Origin: Terriglobales bacterium
Lineage (GTDB): Bacteria > Acidobacteriota > Terriglobia > Terriglobales > Acidobacteriaceae
Direction: 5' to 3'
NCBI GenBank assembly: GCA_025936825.1
Contig: JAICSO010000005.1
Location: 1 to 64,000, forward strand
Length of the DNA stretch: 64,000 nucleotides
Both the position numbers and the translations under genes were made by a program. Shown one piece after another: positions 1-9,172 of the stretch (within the stretch, counting starts at the first letter, position 1; each line of letters starts with the position of its first letter). Below the pieces are notes generated by a model. The model was not told where the DNA came from and did no database searches. It saw only the letters and a program-made list of their open reading frames with translations.

Positions 1-3000
1 CGTTCAGCAGGCCCTTTCGCGCAATGATTACAAGTCGGCGATTGCTTCCGCGAGTCGCGCCGCGAATTCCGCCCCTCAGAACGCTCAGCTTTGGTTCCTG
101 CTCGGATACGCCGCTCGCCTCGGCGGGGATTACAACCTTTCACTTCAGGGATATCAAAAGGGCTTACAGCGTCAGCCGTCATCGATCCCTGGCCTTTCTG
201 GCATGGCGCAAACCTACGCCAAGATGGGTCGTTACAAAGAAGCGCAGGACCTGTTGAACAAGGTCCTGGCCGCAAACCCGAAGAGTGCAACCGATCTACA
301 ACTCGCCGGCGAACTCGCGCTGAACACCGACGCGAATACCGCGCTCGATCTGTTGAAGCGTGCCGATGCGGTGAAGGCCGATGCACGCACGGAGTTGCTG
401 ATCGCGCGTGCCTATCAGAAGCTGAACCAGCCAGATCAGTTCAAGGTGTACTTAACTCGTGCCCAGAACCGTGCCCCCAATGATCCCAATGTGTTGCGCG
501 CGGTCGCGGCGTTCTATCGGGATAGCGGCAATTTCAACGATGCCATAGCTATTCTTCAAAAGGTGACTCGCAAGAATCCCGATGCGCTCGCAGAACTTGG
601 ATACACCTACGGCTTGGCAGGGAAGAAGGACGAAGCCGCGGATGCGTATACGCAAGCCGCCAAGCGCTCACCCAAAGAACCAGGTCTGCAACTCAGCGCA
701 GCCCAAGCATTGGTCAACGTCAACAAGTTTGACCAGGCGACTGCTTTCCTTGGCCGTGCCGAATCGGCTGATCCGAACAATTACCGCCTGCACGCCATTC
801 GCGGCCAGATGTATAGCCTTGAAGATCGCAACGACGATGCTGTCCGTGAATATCAGACGGCCATCAAGAACTTACCTGGCGCGGTTCAGGAAGGGCCTCT
901 ATACCCAGTCTCATTGCATTTGAGCCTTGCCGAAATTCTTCGTCGCACGCAGCAGGACCAGCAGGCCGATGCCGAACTGAGAGCCGCACAGACCGCATTG
1001 AACAGCGTTCCCGGTACGGATCAGCAGAACCGCCCGGAATATCTGCGCCTGCGCGCGTTGATCGAGTCCGGCTTCAACGACATGGCCTCCGCTGAGCGCG
1101 ATCTGAAAGAAGCAATGCAACTCGCGCCCAACAACATGAACATCCAGCTGAATTATGCGAACCTGTTGTGGAGGACAAATCGCGATCAGGAGGCGCTCGA
1201 GGCATACAAGCATTCGCTGCAGGCCGATCCAAACAATCATGCCGCGCTTACTGCACTCGGATATTTATCGCGCGACCTGCACGATCCCGCTTCGGCGGAG
1301 AAGTATTTCCTGAAGCTGGAGGAGCTTTATCCCAAGGACTATGTCCCATACTTCGCGCTCGGCGATTTGTACACCTCGCAGCACCAGCTTGATCGCGCGC
1401 AGGCCAGCTATGAAAAAGCTCACGAATTGGCGCCGAAGAATGCGCTCATTGTCGCGGGTGCCATTAACTCCGCTCTGGAAGGCCCCGGCCACCAGCTTCC
1501 GATAGCGAAGCAATGGGTGGACCGTGCCGCCTCGAATCCCGCGATCAACGACAATCCGCAGGTGATGCGCGAACGCGAGCGCTACTTGACGTTCACTGGT
1601 CACTACCAGGAAGCCGCGGAACTTGGCTACAAAGTGATCGCGAAGTTGCCACGTGATCCTGAAGCGCCGGTTTATCTCGCGTACGATCTGCTTTTCCTGA
1701 ATCGCTACGACGAGGCGTTCAAGATCGCAAAGCAGTTCGAGCCCATTCTGCCCAAGGATCGCGACCTCCCGCTGGTCGAAGGCTATGTGTACGCGCACAC
1801 CGGCCATCCCAAGGAAGCCGAAGACGCGTTCACTCGCTCGTTGGCGATCGATCCAAACGACTCCACTGCCTACATGAATCGTGGTTATGCGAGGAACGAT
1901 CTGCGCGAGGCCAGTGCCGCGATCAAAGATTTCGAAGCCGCGCTGAAGATGCGTCCTGATTACGGTGAGGCGCACCTCGGTCTTGCCTTTGCAAACTTGC
2001 AGTTGCGTCGTGCCAAGCCGGCCATTCGTGAAGCGGACCTGGCCGCCAAAACCATGCACGACGTCGCGGCCATCCACCTCGCCAGGGCCGAGGCTTATCG
2101 CCAGCAGGCGCAATTCCGTCAGGCAGAAGGCGAGTATCAGATGGCCATGAAGTTGGCGCCGAATGACGTAAATGTTCATCTCGCGCTGGCCGAAGCCCAA
2201 TACCGCCTGCATCGCTACAACGACTCGATTGCCACGCTGAAGAGCGCGGTAGGTCTGAACCCTGCTGATAACGGCATCGTCTACGCGCAAATGTCGCGTG
2301 GCTACGCCCAGCTTCGCGACAAGTCCAACGCTTACACCGCTGTCACGAATGCCGAGAAAGGCGGGGATGACAGCCGCGTCCTGATGGCGACTGGGGAAAC
2401 GTTCCTGATCCTTGGTGACAACCACTCTGCCATGCAGCGTTATGCCCGCGCGCTCGACGCTCCTGGCGCGGACCGCACCGAGGTTCGTTTGGCACTCGCT
2501 CGCCTGTTCGCTGAATCTGGGCGCCGCAACGACGCACAGCAGCAAGTCGCATTCGCTCTGGCTGAAGCGCGCGTCGGTGAAGCCACAGCCGTCACGCCTG
2601 AGAACCTCGTCGAAGCCGGTCGAGTACTGGTTTCAATTAATCAGTTTGAAGTAGCAAAGAAGTACTTCTTGCGCGCGCAGAGCGAAGGCGCCGATCAGGA
2701 ATCGGTCACCATCGGGCTTGCCGACGCCGATTTAGCTCTCGGCCACACCCAGAGTGCGATGACTCTGCTGCATTCGCTCTCGAGCGATCCCGACATCTCG
2801 CAGGATTACGAATACCTGCTGGCCATGGGCAACGCCTATCAGCAGGAGCACCAGACGCCGGAAGCCCTCGGAATGTTTGCCCGCGCCAACCAAATCATGC
2901 AGGGCAACGATTACGCCCAGCAGACTGAGATTCGTCTCGCCGGTGAAGAGGGCAGGCAAATCACGGAAACAGTCAGTGGCCAGCCCCAGTTCTCGCTGTC

Positions 3001-3997
3001 GCCAATTCTTGAGGACATCAACATTTACCAGCTCGATGCGCGCGTTCGTGGGTTAACCGCTACCGATCCAAATCTTCCCCCACCCCGTTCCTCGGTGGAA
3101 ACGATTGGTGCCGCACGCTACCACGTTCGAATGGATGGCTGGCCGAGCATCACCGGCATGTTCGCCGAACGCAATGCACGCGGTACGGCGTTTTTCCCGA
3201 ACGTTGGAACGGTCCAGTACCGTAATACCTACGACACTATTTTCAACGTTGGCGTGAACCCAACGTTCCACCTTTTCGGAACCGGGATCGGCCTCAATCC
3301 CGGTGTGCAGTTCACCATTCGGCGCGACGCCAGCGCGCCGGTCGCAATGAATCAGCAGTTGTTCCGGCAATACCTGTACTTGTACACGGGTGCTTTCGGA
3401 AACTGGGTCTCGGTGAGCGGAAGCTTGATTCACGAAGCTGGTCCATTCACCGAAATCAATCTGCATTCGCGCGATCTCGCCGGCACGATCGAGTTCCAGG
3501 TCGGACGTCCCTGGGCGAGAACTGCGATGATCACCGGGTATGAGGCGCGCGACATCCTTTTCCGTCCGTTAATTCGCGAGTACTACACCACCAATGCCTA
3601 CATTGGCTTCCAGCGTAAGTTCGGGTCGGCGTGGCGCGCCGCGATCCTGGCTGAGTATCTTCGCTCCTGGCGTGTGCAGGACGCGAACTTCGCGATTGCC
3701 CAGGCCATTCGTCCGGGATTCCGCCTCGACTGGGAGCCCATGGCCTCGCATTGGGCGGTTCACGCGAATGGAACCTGGTCGCAAGGCAAAGGTTTCCATG
3801 CCTATGACAACGTGACTAACGAAGTCATGGTCGACTACATCAAGGGCCTGCGTCGCGTGATGAACGACGGCCTGGGCGAGGTTTCGGTGAACTACCCATT
3901 CCGGGTCTCGTTTGGCATCCAACAGCAAAGCTTTTATGACTTCACCGGAAGAAACCGAAACACCGTTCTTCCCGTCATACGTCTGAACCTCTTCTGA
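1..3997 (+). CDS. TPR-repeat outer-membrane export protein, 5' end outside window
   Basis: The reading frame is open from base 2 and in-frame TPR sequence precedes the first ATG at 203, so the true start lies left of the window; 1331 residues are visible. Roughly the first 960 are tandem tetratricopeptide repeats (typical A-x-x-x-Y/F and D-P-N-N-x-x-A spacing). From about residue 1030 the sequence changes to alternating polar/aromatic strands and ends in LNLF, a C-terminal Phe as in outer-membrane beta-barrels. A TPR superhelix plus C-terminal barrel is the plan of exopolysaccharide exporters of the BcsC/PelB/PgaA type. The stop overlaps the start of the flippase by one base (TGATG), so the two are probably translated together. 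A specific polysaccharide cannot be named because no synthase is in the window. The antisense and alternative-frame ORFs inside it are GC-bias shadows. Confidence 0.85.
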   Translation, partial: VQQALSRNDYKSAIASASRAANSAPQNAQLWFLLGYAARLGGDYNLSLQGYQKGLQRQPSSIPGLSGMAQTYAKMGRYKEAQDLLNKVLAANPKSATDLQLAGELALNTDANTALDLLKRADAVKADARTELLIARAYQKLNQPDQFKVYLTRAQNRAPNDPNVLRAVAAFYRDSGNFNDAIAILQKVTRKNPDALAELGYTYGLAGKKDEAADAYTQAAKRSPKEPGLQLSAAQALVNVNKFDQATAFLGRAESADPNNYRLHAIRGQMYSLEDRNDDAVREYQTAIKNLPGAVQEGPLYPVSLHLSLAEILRRTQQDQQADAELRAAQTALNSVPGTDQQNRPEYLRLRALIESGFNDMASAERDLKEAMQLAPNNMNIQLNYANLLWRTNRDQEALEAYKHSLQADPNNHAALTALGYLSRDLHDPASAEKYFLKLEELYPKDYVPYFALGDLYTSQHQLDRAQASYEKAHELAPKNALIVAGAINSALEGPGHQLPIAKQWVDRAASNPAINDNPQVMRERERYLTFTGHYQEAAELGYKVIAKLPRDPEAPVYLAYDLLFLNRYDEAFKIAKQFEPILPKDRDLPLVEGYVYAHTGHPKEAEDAFTRSLAIDPNDSTAYMNRGYARNDLREASAAIKDFEAALKMRPDYGEAHLGLAFANLQLRRAKPAIREADLAAKTMHDVAAIHLARAEAYRQQAQFRQAEGEYQMAMKLAPNDVNVHLALAEAQYRLHRYNDSIATLKSAVGLNPADNGIVYAQMSRGYAQLRDKSNAYTAVTNAEKGGDDSRVLMATGETFLILGDNHSAMQRYARALDAPGADRTEVRLALARLFAESGRRNDAQQQVAFALAEARVGEATAVTPENLVEAGRVLVSINQFEVAKKYFLRAQSEGADQESVTIGLADADLALGHTQSAMTLLHSLSSDPDISQDYEYLLAMGNAYQQEHQTPEALGMFARANQIMQGNDYAQQTEIRLAGEEGRQITETVSGQPQFSLSPILEDINIYQLDARVRGLTATDPNLPPPRSSVETIGAARYHVRMDGWPSITGMFAERNARGTAFFPNVGTVQYRNTYDTIFNVGVNPTFHLFGTGIGLNPGVQFTIRRDASAPVAMNQQLFRQYLYLYTGAFGNWVSVSGSLIHEAGPFTEINLHSRDLAGTIEFQVGRPWARTAMITGYEARDILFRPLIREYYTTNAYIGFQRKFGSAWRAAILAEYLRSWRVQDANFAIAQAIRPGFRLDWEPMASHWAVHANGTWSQGKGFHAYDNVTNEVMVDYIKGLRRVMNDGLGEVSVNYPFRVSFGIQQQSFYDFTGRNRNTVLPVIRLNLF

Positions 3998-6078
3998 TGA
4001 GTGTTGCGCCCCAGGGTCCCGCCATGGCCGATGAAATTCCAGTCGAAGCGACAGCCACGCTGACCGCCAAAGTTGCTGCCGAGCCTGACGCCGCACCGCA
4101 GCATTTGCGGATGCGCGTCCTGAGTGGCAGCGCCATCATGCTGGTCAGCTCGGTTTTCGTCGGCGGGATGAACCTGATCTACAACTTCATCGTCGCCCAC
4201 AAGCTCGGGGCTGACAAATTTGGACACGCCAGCGTGGTCTACACGCTGCTGATGCTCCTCTCATCGATCACGCTTTCCTTTCAGTTACTGTGCTCGAAGT
4301 TCGTGGCGCGCAGCCAATCCACGTCGGACAAAACTTCGATTTACAAGCTTCTGCATCGCTGGTCCTGGGTCTGCGGAATCGGTTTGGGCGCGTTGCTTGC
4401 GGTCGCAAGCGGCGCAATTTCCGGATACCTGAATTTACCGGCCAGAACTCTCATCCTGCTGTTGGCCGCGGCGACGGTGTTCTATGTGCCTCTCGGGGTT
4501 CGTCGCGGATTTATGCAGGGCACCTACGATTTCACCCCCCTGGCATTCAATTTTGCCCTGGAGGTCGTGATCAAGCTGATCGGCGCTCTGGCTCTGATTG
4601 GCTCCTACGGCGTTCAGGGGGTTGTGGGTGCGATGACGGCTTCAGTTGCAGTCGCGTACTTGGTCGGCGTACCCCGCAAACATCACGTTGGCGAGGTTGG
4701 CTCGGTTGCCATTCGCGCCGGTGTCGGAGAAGGCCTGCAGGCGGTGACCTTTTTCGTTGGCCAGGTCATCATCAACAATCTCGATATTATTTTGGTGAAG
4801 CATTTCTTCGACCCCACGCAAGCGGGCGTCTATGCTGCCGTCGCACTCGTTGGGCGAGTCGTTTACATGCTCTCCTGGCAGGTCGTCAGCAGCATGTTCC
4901 CGTTCTCTGCAGGCCTGCGCGCTGGAGATAAGCGTGGCCACGCTGTGCTGACGACTTCACTCGGATTGGTCGCCGCTATTTCCAGTCTATTTATATTTGC
5001 AGTCTGGCTTGCGCCGCCGAAGCTGTGGCACGCCTTGCTGGGCGCGGGCTTTCCTATAGGGGCGCACCATTTCTACTCCTCGCTCCTGATTCTGTACGCC
5101 ATCACGACTTCGATCTATGCCCTGGGCGTCGTCCTCATGACGTACGAGATCTCGCAGAAAATTGGGAACATCAGCTGGGTGCAACTCGGCTTCAGCGGAG
5201 CCATTATTGGTGGCATTTACCTCTTCCACTCCACCCTCAATGACGTGATTCTGGTGCAACTGGTCCTCATGCTGACCCTGTTGCTCGTGGTCTCTGTGCC
5301 ATTCATCAGGCGACGCCGGGCGTCCTCGGTCGCAGAAGATGACTCGACATCGATCCCAACTGGGCTGCATCGCATTCGTCGAATTGACGAAAACGAGGTC
5401 ATCGCCGAATTTCTGCAAAGTGAATTCTTTCAGGAAGAGTACAAAGAATACCGGGACACTTATGCGCACCTGGTGAGTGAGCCCGACCTGAGTGACGATC
5501 GTGAAAACGCTATCCGCCGTGCGCTTCTATTCCACCGTCGCGGCCGCCTATGGCGTGAACTTCCGGAGGACACGGAATGGTGGGAAGTAGAGTTGGAGCC
5601 CGAGGCCGTGCAGCGCATCCGTATCTTCGCCCGGAATCACTGGCTGCGCTATGGCGCGCCGAGCTTCCTCCTGTGCGATACCGTGGAAACCGTGCGCTCC
5701 CGCATCCAGCATCAATCGCGGGATCCCTTCATCCTGAAGCTGCGCTCGCTTAGCAATGAAATGGCAGACAACGCGGAGTATAGCTCGGTGATCCTGATCT
5801 CGATTAATCAATCGACCCCCTTCACGATTCTGGAAGGGAATCACCGCATGACCGCGGCCACCTTGCTTGATCCGGAAAACACGCACCGCCGTTTTCGATT
5901 CATCTGTGGGTTCTCCCCCCGCATGGCCGAGTGCTGCTGGTACCGTACGGATATATCAACCTTGTGGCGCTACGGCGTGAACACGCTGGCCTATTACCTG
6001 ATTGACCGCCACAAACTCACCACGGCGGTGCTGAAGGCCGAGACCGTCCCTGCCCACCAAAATGCCGACGCAGCCTAA
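3997..6078 (+). CDS. Oligosaccharide flippase-like membrane protein fused to a ParB/sulfiredoxin-like domain
   Basis: 693 residues. Residues about 40-450 hold some 12 hydrophobic segments with the look of the Wzx/MATE polysaccharide flippase superfamily, for moving lipid-linked sugars across the inner membrane. After an Arg-rich boundary (IRRRRAS) there is a soluble tail of about 230 residues. It contains FTILEGNHRMTAA near residue 610, which resembles the GxxR/GNHR core of ParB- and sulfiredoxin-like domains, where it binds phosphate or nucleotide. Such a tail is not part of ordinary flippases. The start ATG overlaps the upstream stop by one base; an internal Met at codon 10 is an alternative. 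PelG-type proteins are another family with this topology. The flippase call is firm at fold level; the ParB-like assignment rests on one motif. Confidence 0.75.
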   Translation: MSVAPQGPAMADEIPVEATATLTAKVAAEPDAAPQHLRMRVLSGSAIMLVSSVFVGGMNLIYNFIVAHKLGADKFGHASVVYTLLMLLSSITLSFQLLCSKFVARSQSTSDKTSIYKLLHRWSWVCGIGLGALLAVASGAISGYLNLPARTLILLLAAATVFYVPLGVRRGFMQGTYDFTPLAFNFALEVVIKLIGALALIGSYGVQGVVGAMTASVAVAYLVGVPRKHHVGEVGSVAIRAGVGEGLQAVTFFVGQVIINNLDIILVKHFFDPTQAGVYAAVALVGRVVYMLSWQVVSSMFPFSAGLRAGDKRGHAVLTTSLGLVAAISSLFIFAVWLAPPKLWHALLGAGFPIGAHHFYSSLLILYAITTSIYALGVVLMTYEISQKIGNISWVQLGFSGAIIGGIYLFHSTLNDVILVQLVLMLTLLLVVSVPFIRRRRASSVAEDDSTSIPTGLHRIRRIDENEVIAEFLQSEFFQEEYKEYRDTYAHLVSEPDLSDDRENAIRRALLFHRRGRLWRELPEDTEWWEVELEPEAVQRIRIFARNHWLRYGAPSFLLCDTVETVRSRIQHQSRDPFILKLRSLSNEMADNAEYSSVILISINQSTPFTILEGNHRMTAATLLDPENTHRRFRFICGFSPRMAECCWYRTDISTLWRYGVNTLAYYLIDRHKLTTAVLKAETVPAHQNADAA

Positions 6079-6079
6079 A

Positions 6080-6176
6080 AGAATTGAATCAGTGAATCAT
6101 TGAATCATCGGATCATCGGATCATTCCCGATGGGCTCCCCTATCTTCAATGATTCAATCCCTGGATGATTCAAGGC
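6080..6176. repeat. Palindromic intergenic element, copy 1
   Basis: Left arm reads GAATCATTGAATCATCGGAT with further TCGGATCATT words, and the right arm carries TTCAATGATTCAATCCCTGG, its approximate reverse complement, so the unit can fold on itself. It begins immediately behind the stop codon at 6078. Related copies lie at 22381-22498 and 24212-24326. Confidence 0.65.
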
Positions 6177-6181
6177 TCGTG

Positions 6182-6593
6182 TTGAGTGCCGTCCCTGTGG
6201 GACTCGGGAATCCTGCTCAAGGCTTCCCAGGACTTACGTCCTGGGCTATTTTCGTTCCGCCCTCCCAGCTGCCGAATACACCGGTCGCGACCCAGACCAA
6301 AATACAGCCTCAAGCTGAACTGATTTTCGGGTCTTAATACCCTATTTCTCAGGAATGCGTGCACCGCTGCAAAGCGCCTCAAATCGAACCAAGTCGAGCG
6401 GTTTCTCCAAGCTGCTTTCCATCTATTGAATGCGCCCAGGATTCAAATCGAGGGCGCTTCTTGCTATTCCAAACACTACGCCTCTCCTGGCTCTAGTTCA
6501 CGACTAGACCGAAGCGCGAAACATGAATAGCCCAGGGCGTAAGCGCTGCGTAGGATGATAGCTAAGCGAGTCCCGCAGGGACGGCACTCAAGC
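6182..6593. repeat. Inverted pair of a diverged repeat element
   Basis: GAGTGCCGTCCCTGTGGGAC (from about 6184) recurs in reverse complement near 6570-6590 with one substitution. The adjoining words CCTGGGCTATT (about 6239) and AATAGCCCAGG (about 6526) also pair in inverted orientation. The two arms enclose roughly 250 bases without a gene. This may be a decayed mobile or REP-like element. Confidence 0.55.
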
Positions 6594-6644
6594 CGCGAGC
6601 ACCCCCGAAATCGCCCAATCCGGACGCAGACTTGTTTTCCAATG

Positions 6645-6710
6645 ATTCAATGATTCAATTTACGTGTGCCGTTGCGTTCGGATAATTCAATGATTCAATT
6701 TACGTGTGCC
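6645..6710. repeat. 26-base direct repeat, period 40
   Basis: The 26 bases at 6645-6670 (starting ATTCAATGATTCAATT and ending GTGTGCC) are repeated exactly at 6685-6710. They combine the ATTCAATG word of the palindromic family with an extra TTACGTGTGCC segment. Confidence 0.75.
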
Positions 6711-6732
6711 CTTGCACACGGAGATTCTGCCC

Positions 6733-7635
6733 TCACTGCTCCTGCGCCGAATTGATTGACGGGCTCTCGATGCTGCGCGCCGCGTAACCACGCCCATCAA
6801 ATACGGCGGAGACATTGACCTCGGAGCCTTCGCGCAACTGCCGCAACACGCTGGGCGCAATCGCGTCCACAGAGACGTCGTATTTCTTGTTGTCGCTTCT
6901 GTTGTCGATTGCGATCAGCTTGCGCGACATGTCGAGATAGGTGATTTGTCCGGCAAAAACGAACGTCGTTCCCGGTTTCGCCAGCAGTGTCACCTCCCGC
7001 AGTTCCCGCTGCGGTCCGAAGCTCATCGAAACCAGCGTTCCCGGAACCAGGTCCGCGGCGGTTGCGCTCGCGTCGCCCTTTTTCATGATGGTGGAAGAAG
7101 TCAGCTGCATTTTGAGCGGTTGATTGGAAAGTTCGTCGCGCACGGTCAAAATCTTTCGGCCGGGATCAAATTCCACAACCTGCCCGCGTCCAATGCCGCT
7201 GTCGGCCGTGCTCTGGATCCAAATCCTTTTGGCAAAAACGGTGCTGCCATTCAACATCGTGTCCAGGTACACCCTTTGTCCTTCGCGAATGGTTTTGTAG
7301 GAAATCGGTTTGCCATCCTGAAAAAAGTCGGTGCGCGTGTCGAATGCCACAAGCATCTTCTGCTTGCTGCCGAAGGGAACAACGATCATTTTGTTCATCA
7401 CTTCGTCGAGGCTCTTCACCGTGCCACCAATCAAGGTCACTTTGTTGTTCGGCAGCTCGGGAAGGTCGAGCAAAGGATCGCGGTTCTCGCGCCGGGCTGC
7501 CGGACTTGGCGTGGCACTGGCCGGTGACCCGGTCGTGGGACGGGGGGCCACAGGCTGAACTGGGGTTTTGTTCTGCGCCACCAGCGGCAGGGCAGTGGCA
7601 GCGGCAACAGTCAGGAGTATGAGTTTCTTGTGCAT
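6733..7635 (-). CDS. Secreted DUF5666-like protein
   Basis: 300 residues from the chosen start. The start at 7635 is preferred over upstream in-frame codons because it gives a clean signal peptide (MHKKLILLTVAAATALPLVAQ), followed by a Pro/Ala/Thr-rich linker. The body has repeated small beta-type units (FAGQITYLDMSRKLIAIDNR and similar) resembling the DUF5666/OB-like repeats of acidobacterial secreted proteins. It is transcribed divergently from the TPR gene at 7769, so a shared regulatory region lies at 7636-7768. No enzymatic residues are recognised. Localisation is likely periplasmic or cell surface; the function is unknown. Confidence 0.7.
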   Translation of the reverse strand: MHKKLILLTVAAATALPLVAQNKTPVQPVAPRPTTGSPASATPSPAARRENRDPLLDLPELPNNKVTLIGGTVKSLDEVMNKMIVVPFGSKQKMLVAFDTRTDFFQDGKPISYKTIREGQRVYLDTMLNGSTVFAKRIWIQSTADSGIGRGQVVEFDPGRKILTVRDELSNQPLKMQLTSSTIMKKGDASATAADLVPGTLVSMSFGPQRELREVTLLAKPGTTFVFAGQITYLDMSRKLIAIDNRSDNKKYDVSVDAIAPSVLRQLREGSEVNVSAVFDGRGYAARSIESPSINSAQEQ

Positions 7636-7768
7636 GATTCGACCGCGATTTGGATGCTTGATCTCCGGCTGGAGATTGCCAGAGTTGCCGCTGAATTCGG
7701 GCCGGAAGCGGCAAACGGGAACTGCTGGATTCGCATCCAAGTTGTTCAATTCGGGAGACTAAACGAAC

Positions 7769-8968
7769 ATGCGATGGAACTTACCTGCAATCGTAATTGG
7801 CGCGGCGTTGGCCATTTTGCCATCCGCCCAGGCCAAGGACCTTCGCATCAACATCCCGAAGCGTTCGGATCCCACTCCTGTTCAGAAGTTGAACCAGCAA
7901 GGCGTAAAGGAAATCCAGAAGCATCATCTCGAAAAGGCGCAGCGGATTTTCTACAAAGCTTACCTGTTGGATCCCGACGATCCGTTCACCCTGAATAACC
8001 TCGGCTACATTTCAGAACTGCAGGGGAAGGTGGAGCGGGCGCAGCGCTACTACGAACTCGCGGCCAAGGAGAACAACTCTGAAACCGTAATCGCCGAAGC
8101 CACCGAGCGCAAGCTGCAAGGGAAGAAGTTGAGCCAAGTAACCGGCTCCTATTCTAGCCTTGACCTGCGCGTAAATCGTGGAAACATCCAGGCAATGGCG
8201 TTGTTGCAGCAAGGCCGCGCACAAGAAGCTGAGGACGTTCTGCGGAACACCTTGAAGTTGCAGCCTAACAATCCTTACACGCTCAACAACCTTGGCTACA
8301 CCATGGAGATGCAGGGCAACCTGGAACAGGCGCTACAGTACTATAACCAAGCGTCGATTACCCACTCAACGGAGCCGATCGTTGTGGCCGTCGATCCGCG
8401 CTGGCGAGGCAAGCCCATCAGTGATATTGCTTTCCGCAACGAAGAGGCAGTCCGCCAAAGGTTGCAGTCCGAAGGAAGTCAGCAGGCCAAAGCAGCACGA
8501 TTAAACCTGCAAGGAGTGTCAGCACTCAACCACAATCAACAAGACAAAGCAGAACAGTACTTCCGCGAGGCGTACCAGCTCGATCCGCAAAATGCGTTTT
8601 CTCTGAACAACATGGGCTTCGTTTCCGAGATTCTCGGGGACCAGGAGACGGCCGCCGATTTTTACCAGCGCGCTCGTCGCGGCGATCAGGCGGGGACGGC
8701 CGTAAGCGCCGCCAGCCGTCATGAAATGGTGGGCGAGGCCGTGGGACAGGTTGCCGCCAGTAATACACAAGCGGCGGACGCAGGCCTGCAGGCCATGGCT
8801 GAGGCCAAGCGCCGGAAGCATGAGCCCATCGTTCTGCGTCGCCGTGATCACACCCCGGTCCCAAAAGGCCAGCCTGAGAGCGCTCCCCAGACCGAAAATC
8901 CTAACGTGCCGCGTCCGCTCCTCGACAATGCGCCTGTTGAGAACAACGTTCCGCGTCCCCCGCAATAA
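7769..8968 (+). CDS. Secreted/periplasmic TPR protein
   Basis: 399 residues. The N-terminus MRWNLPAIVIGAALAILPSAQA is a signal peptide. Three widely spaced TPR-type blocks follow, each with the core P-(F/Y)-(T/S)-L-N-N-(L/M)-G-(Y/F) (near residues 72, 168 and 275), separated by linkers. The C-terminal 90 residues are basic then Pro-rich and probably unstructured. The blocks look like an internal triplication of a unit of about 100 residues. A GGGAG ribosome site lies 11 bases before the ATG. It probably acts as an envelope scaffold; the partner is unknown. Confidence 0.75.
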   Translation: MRWNLPAIVIGAALAILPSAQAKDLRINIPKRSDPTPVQKLNQQGVKEIQKHHLEKAQRIFYKAYLLDPDDPFTLNNLGYISELQGKVERAQRYYELAAKENNSETVIAEATERKLQGKKLSQVTGSYSSLDLRVNRGNIQAMALLQQGRAQEAEDVLRNTLKLQPNNPYTLNNLGYTMEMQGNLEQALQYYNQASITHSTEPIVVAVDPRWRGKPISDIAFRNEEAVRQRLQSEGSQQAKAARLNLQGVSALNHNQQDKAEQYFREAYQLDPQNAFSLNNMGFVSEILGDQETAADFYQRARRGDQAGTAVSAASRHEMVGEAVGQVAASNTQAADAGLQAMAEAKRRKHEPIVLRRRDHTPVPKGQPESAPQTENPNVPRPLLDNAPVENNVPRPPQ

Positions 8969-9172
8969 TCGGCCATCATCACGCGTGCGCGTTGAACAAA
9001 GCATAGTGGAAATCTGTTACCTTTGTGTTCCCTCCTAAGGTGTTTCTCTTATTGTTCCTACATACATTCCTGTTTACCTTCTGTTCATAAAGATCAATTC
9101 AGGTCTTGAGTTAACGGACGCGTTGGGCCCTCGTTCGATCGCTCAAAACCAATAAACCTTGCGGAGTGGTCA

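Larger units (their letters stand above)
6079..6732. other. Repeat-rich intergenic region, no gene
   Basis: 654 bases with no credible coding frame. It contains a palindromic element made of ATTGAATCATT-type words directly behind the flippase stop (about 6080-6176), a diverged inverted pair of a second element (about 6182-6265 and 6515-6593), a short hairpin GCGCCC/GGGCGC (6430-6455) and a 26-base direct repeat (6645-6670, 6685-6710). No promoter with both boxes was recognised. Confidence 0.7.

Noticed and set aside
1265-2545. Long open frame on the minus strand inside the TPR gene
   Set aside because: It lies wholly within a clearly coding plus-strand gene; the opposite frame stays open because of GC-rich codons, and its translation has no domain.
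4290-4931. Second open frame inside the flippase gene
   Set aside because: Shadow frame; the overlapping frame encodes membrane helices of the flippase.
6430-6455. tRNA-like word GGATTCAAATC with a GCGCCC/GGGCGC hairpin
   Set aside because: No acceptor stem, anticodon arm or second loop could be built; it is only a short hairpin.
6080-6710. Possible CRISPR array
   Set aside because: Repeats are short, diverged and palindromic without regular spacers, and no cas gene is near.
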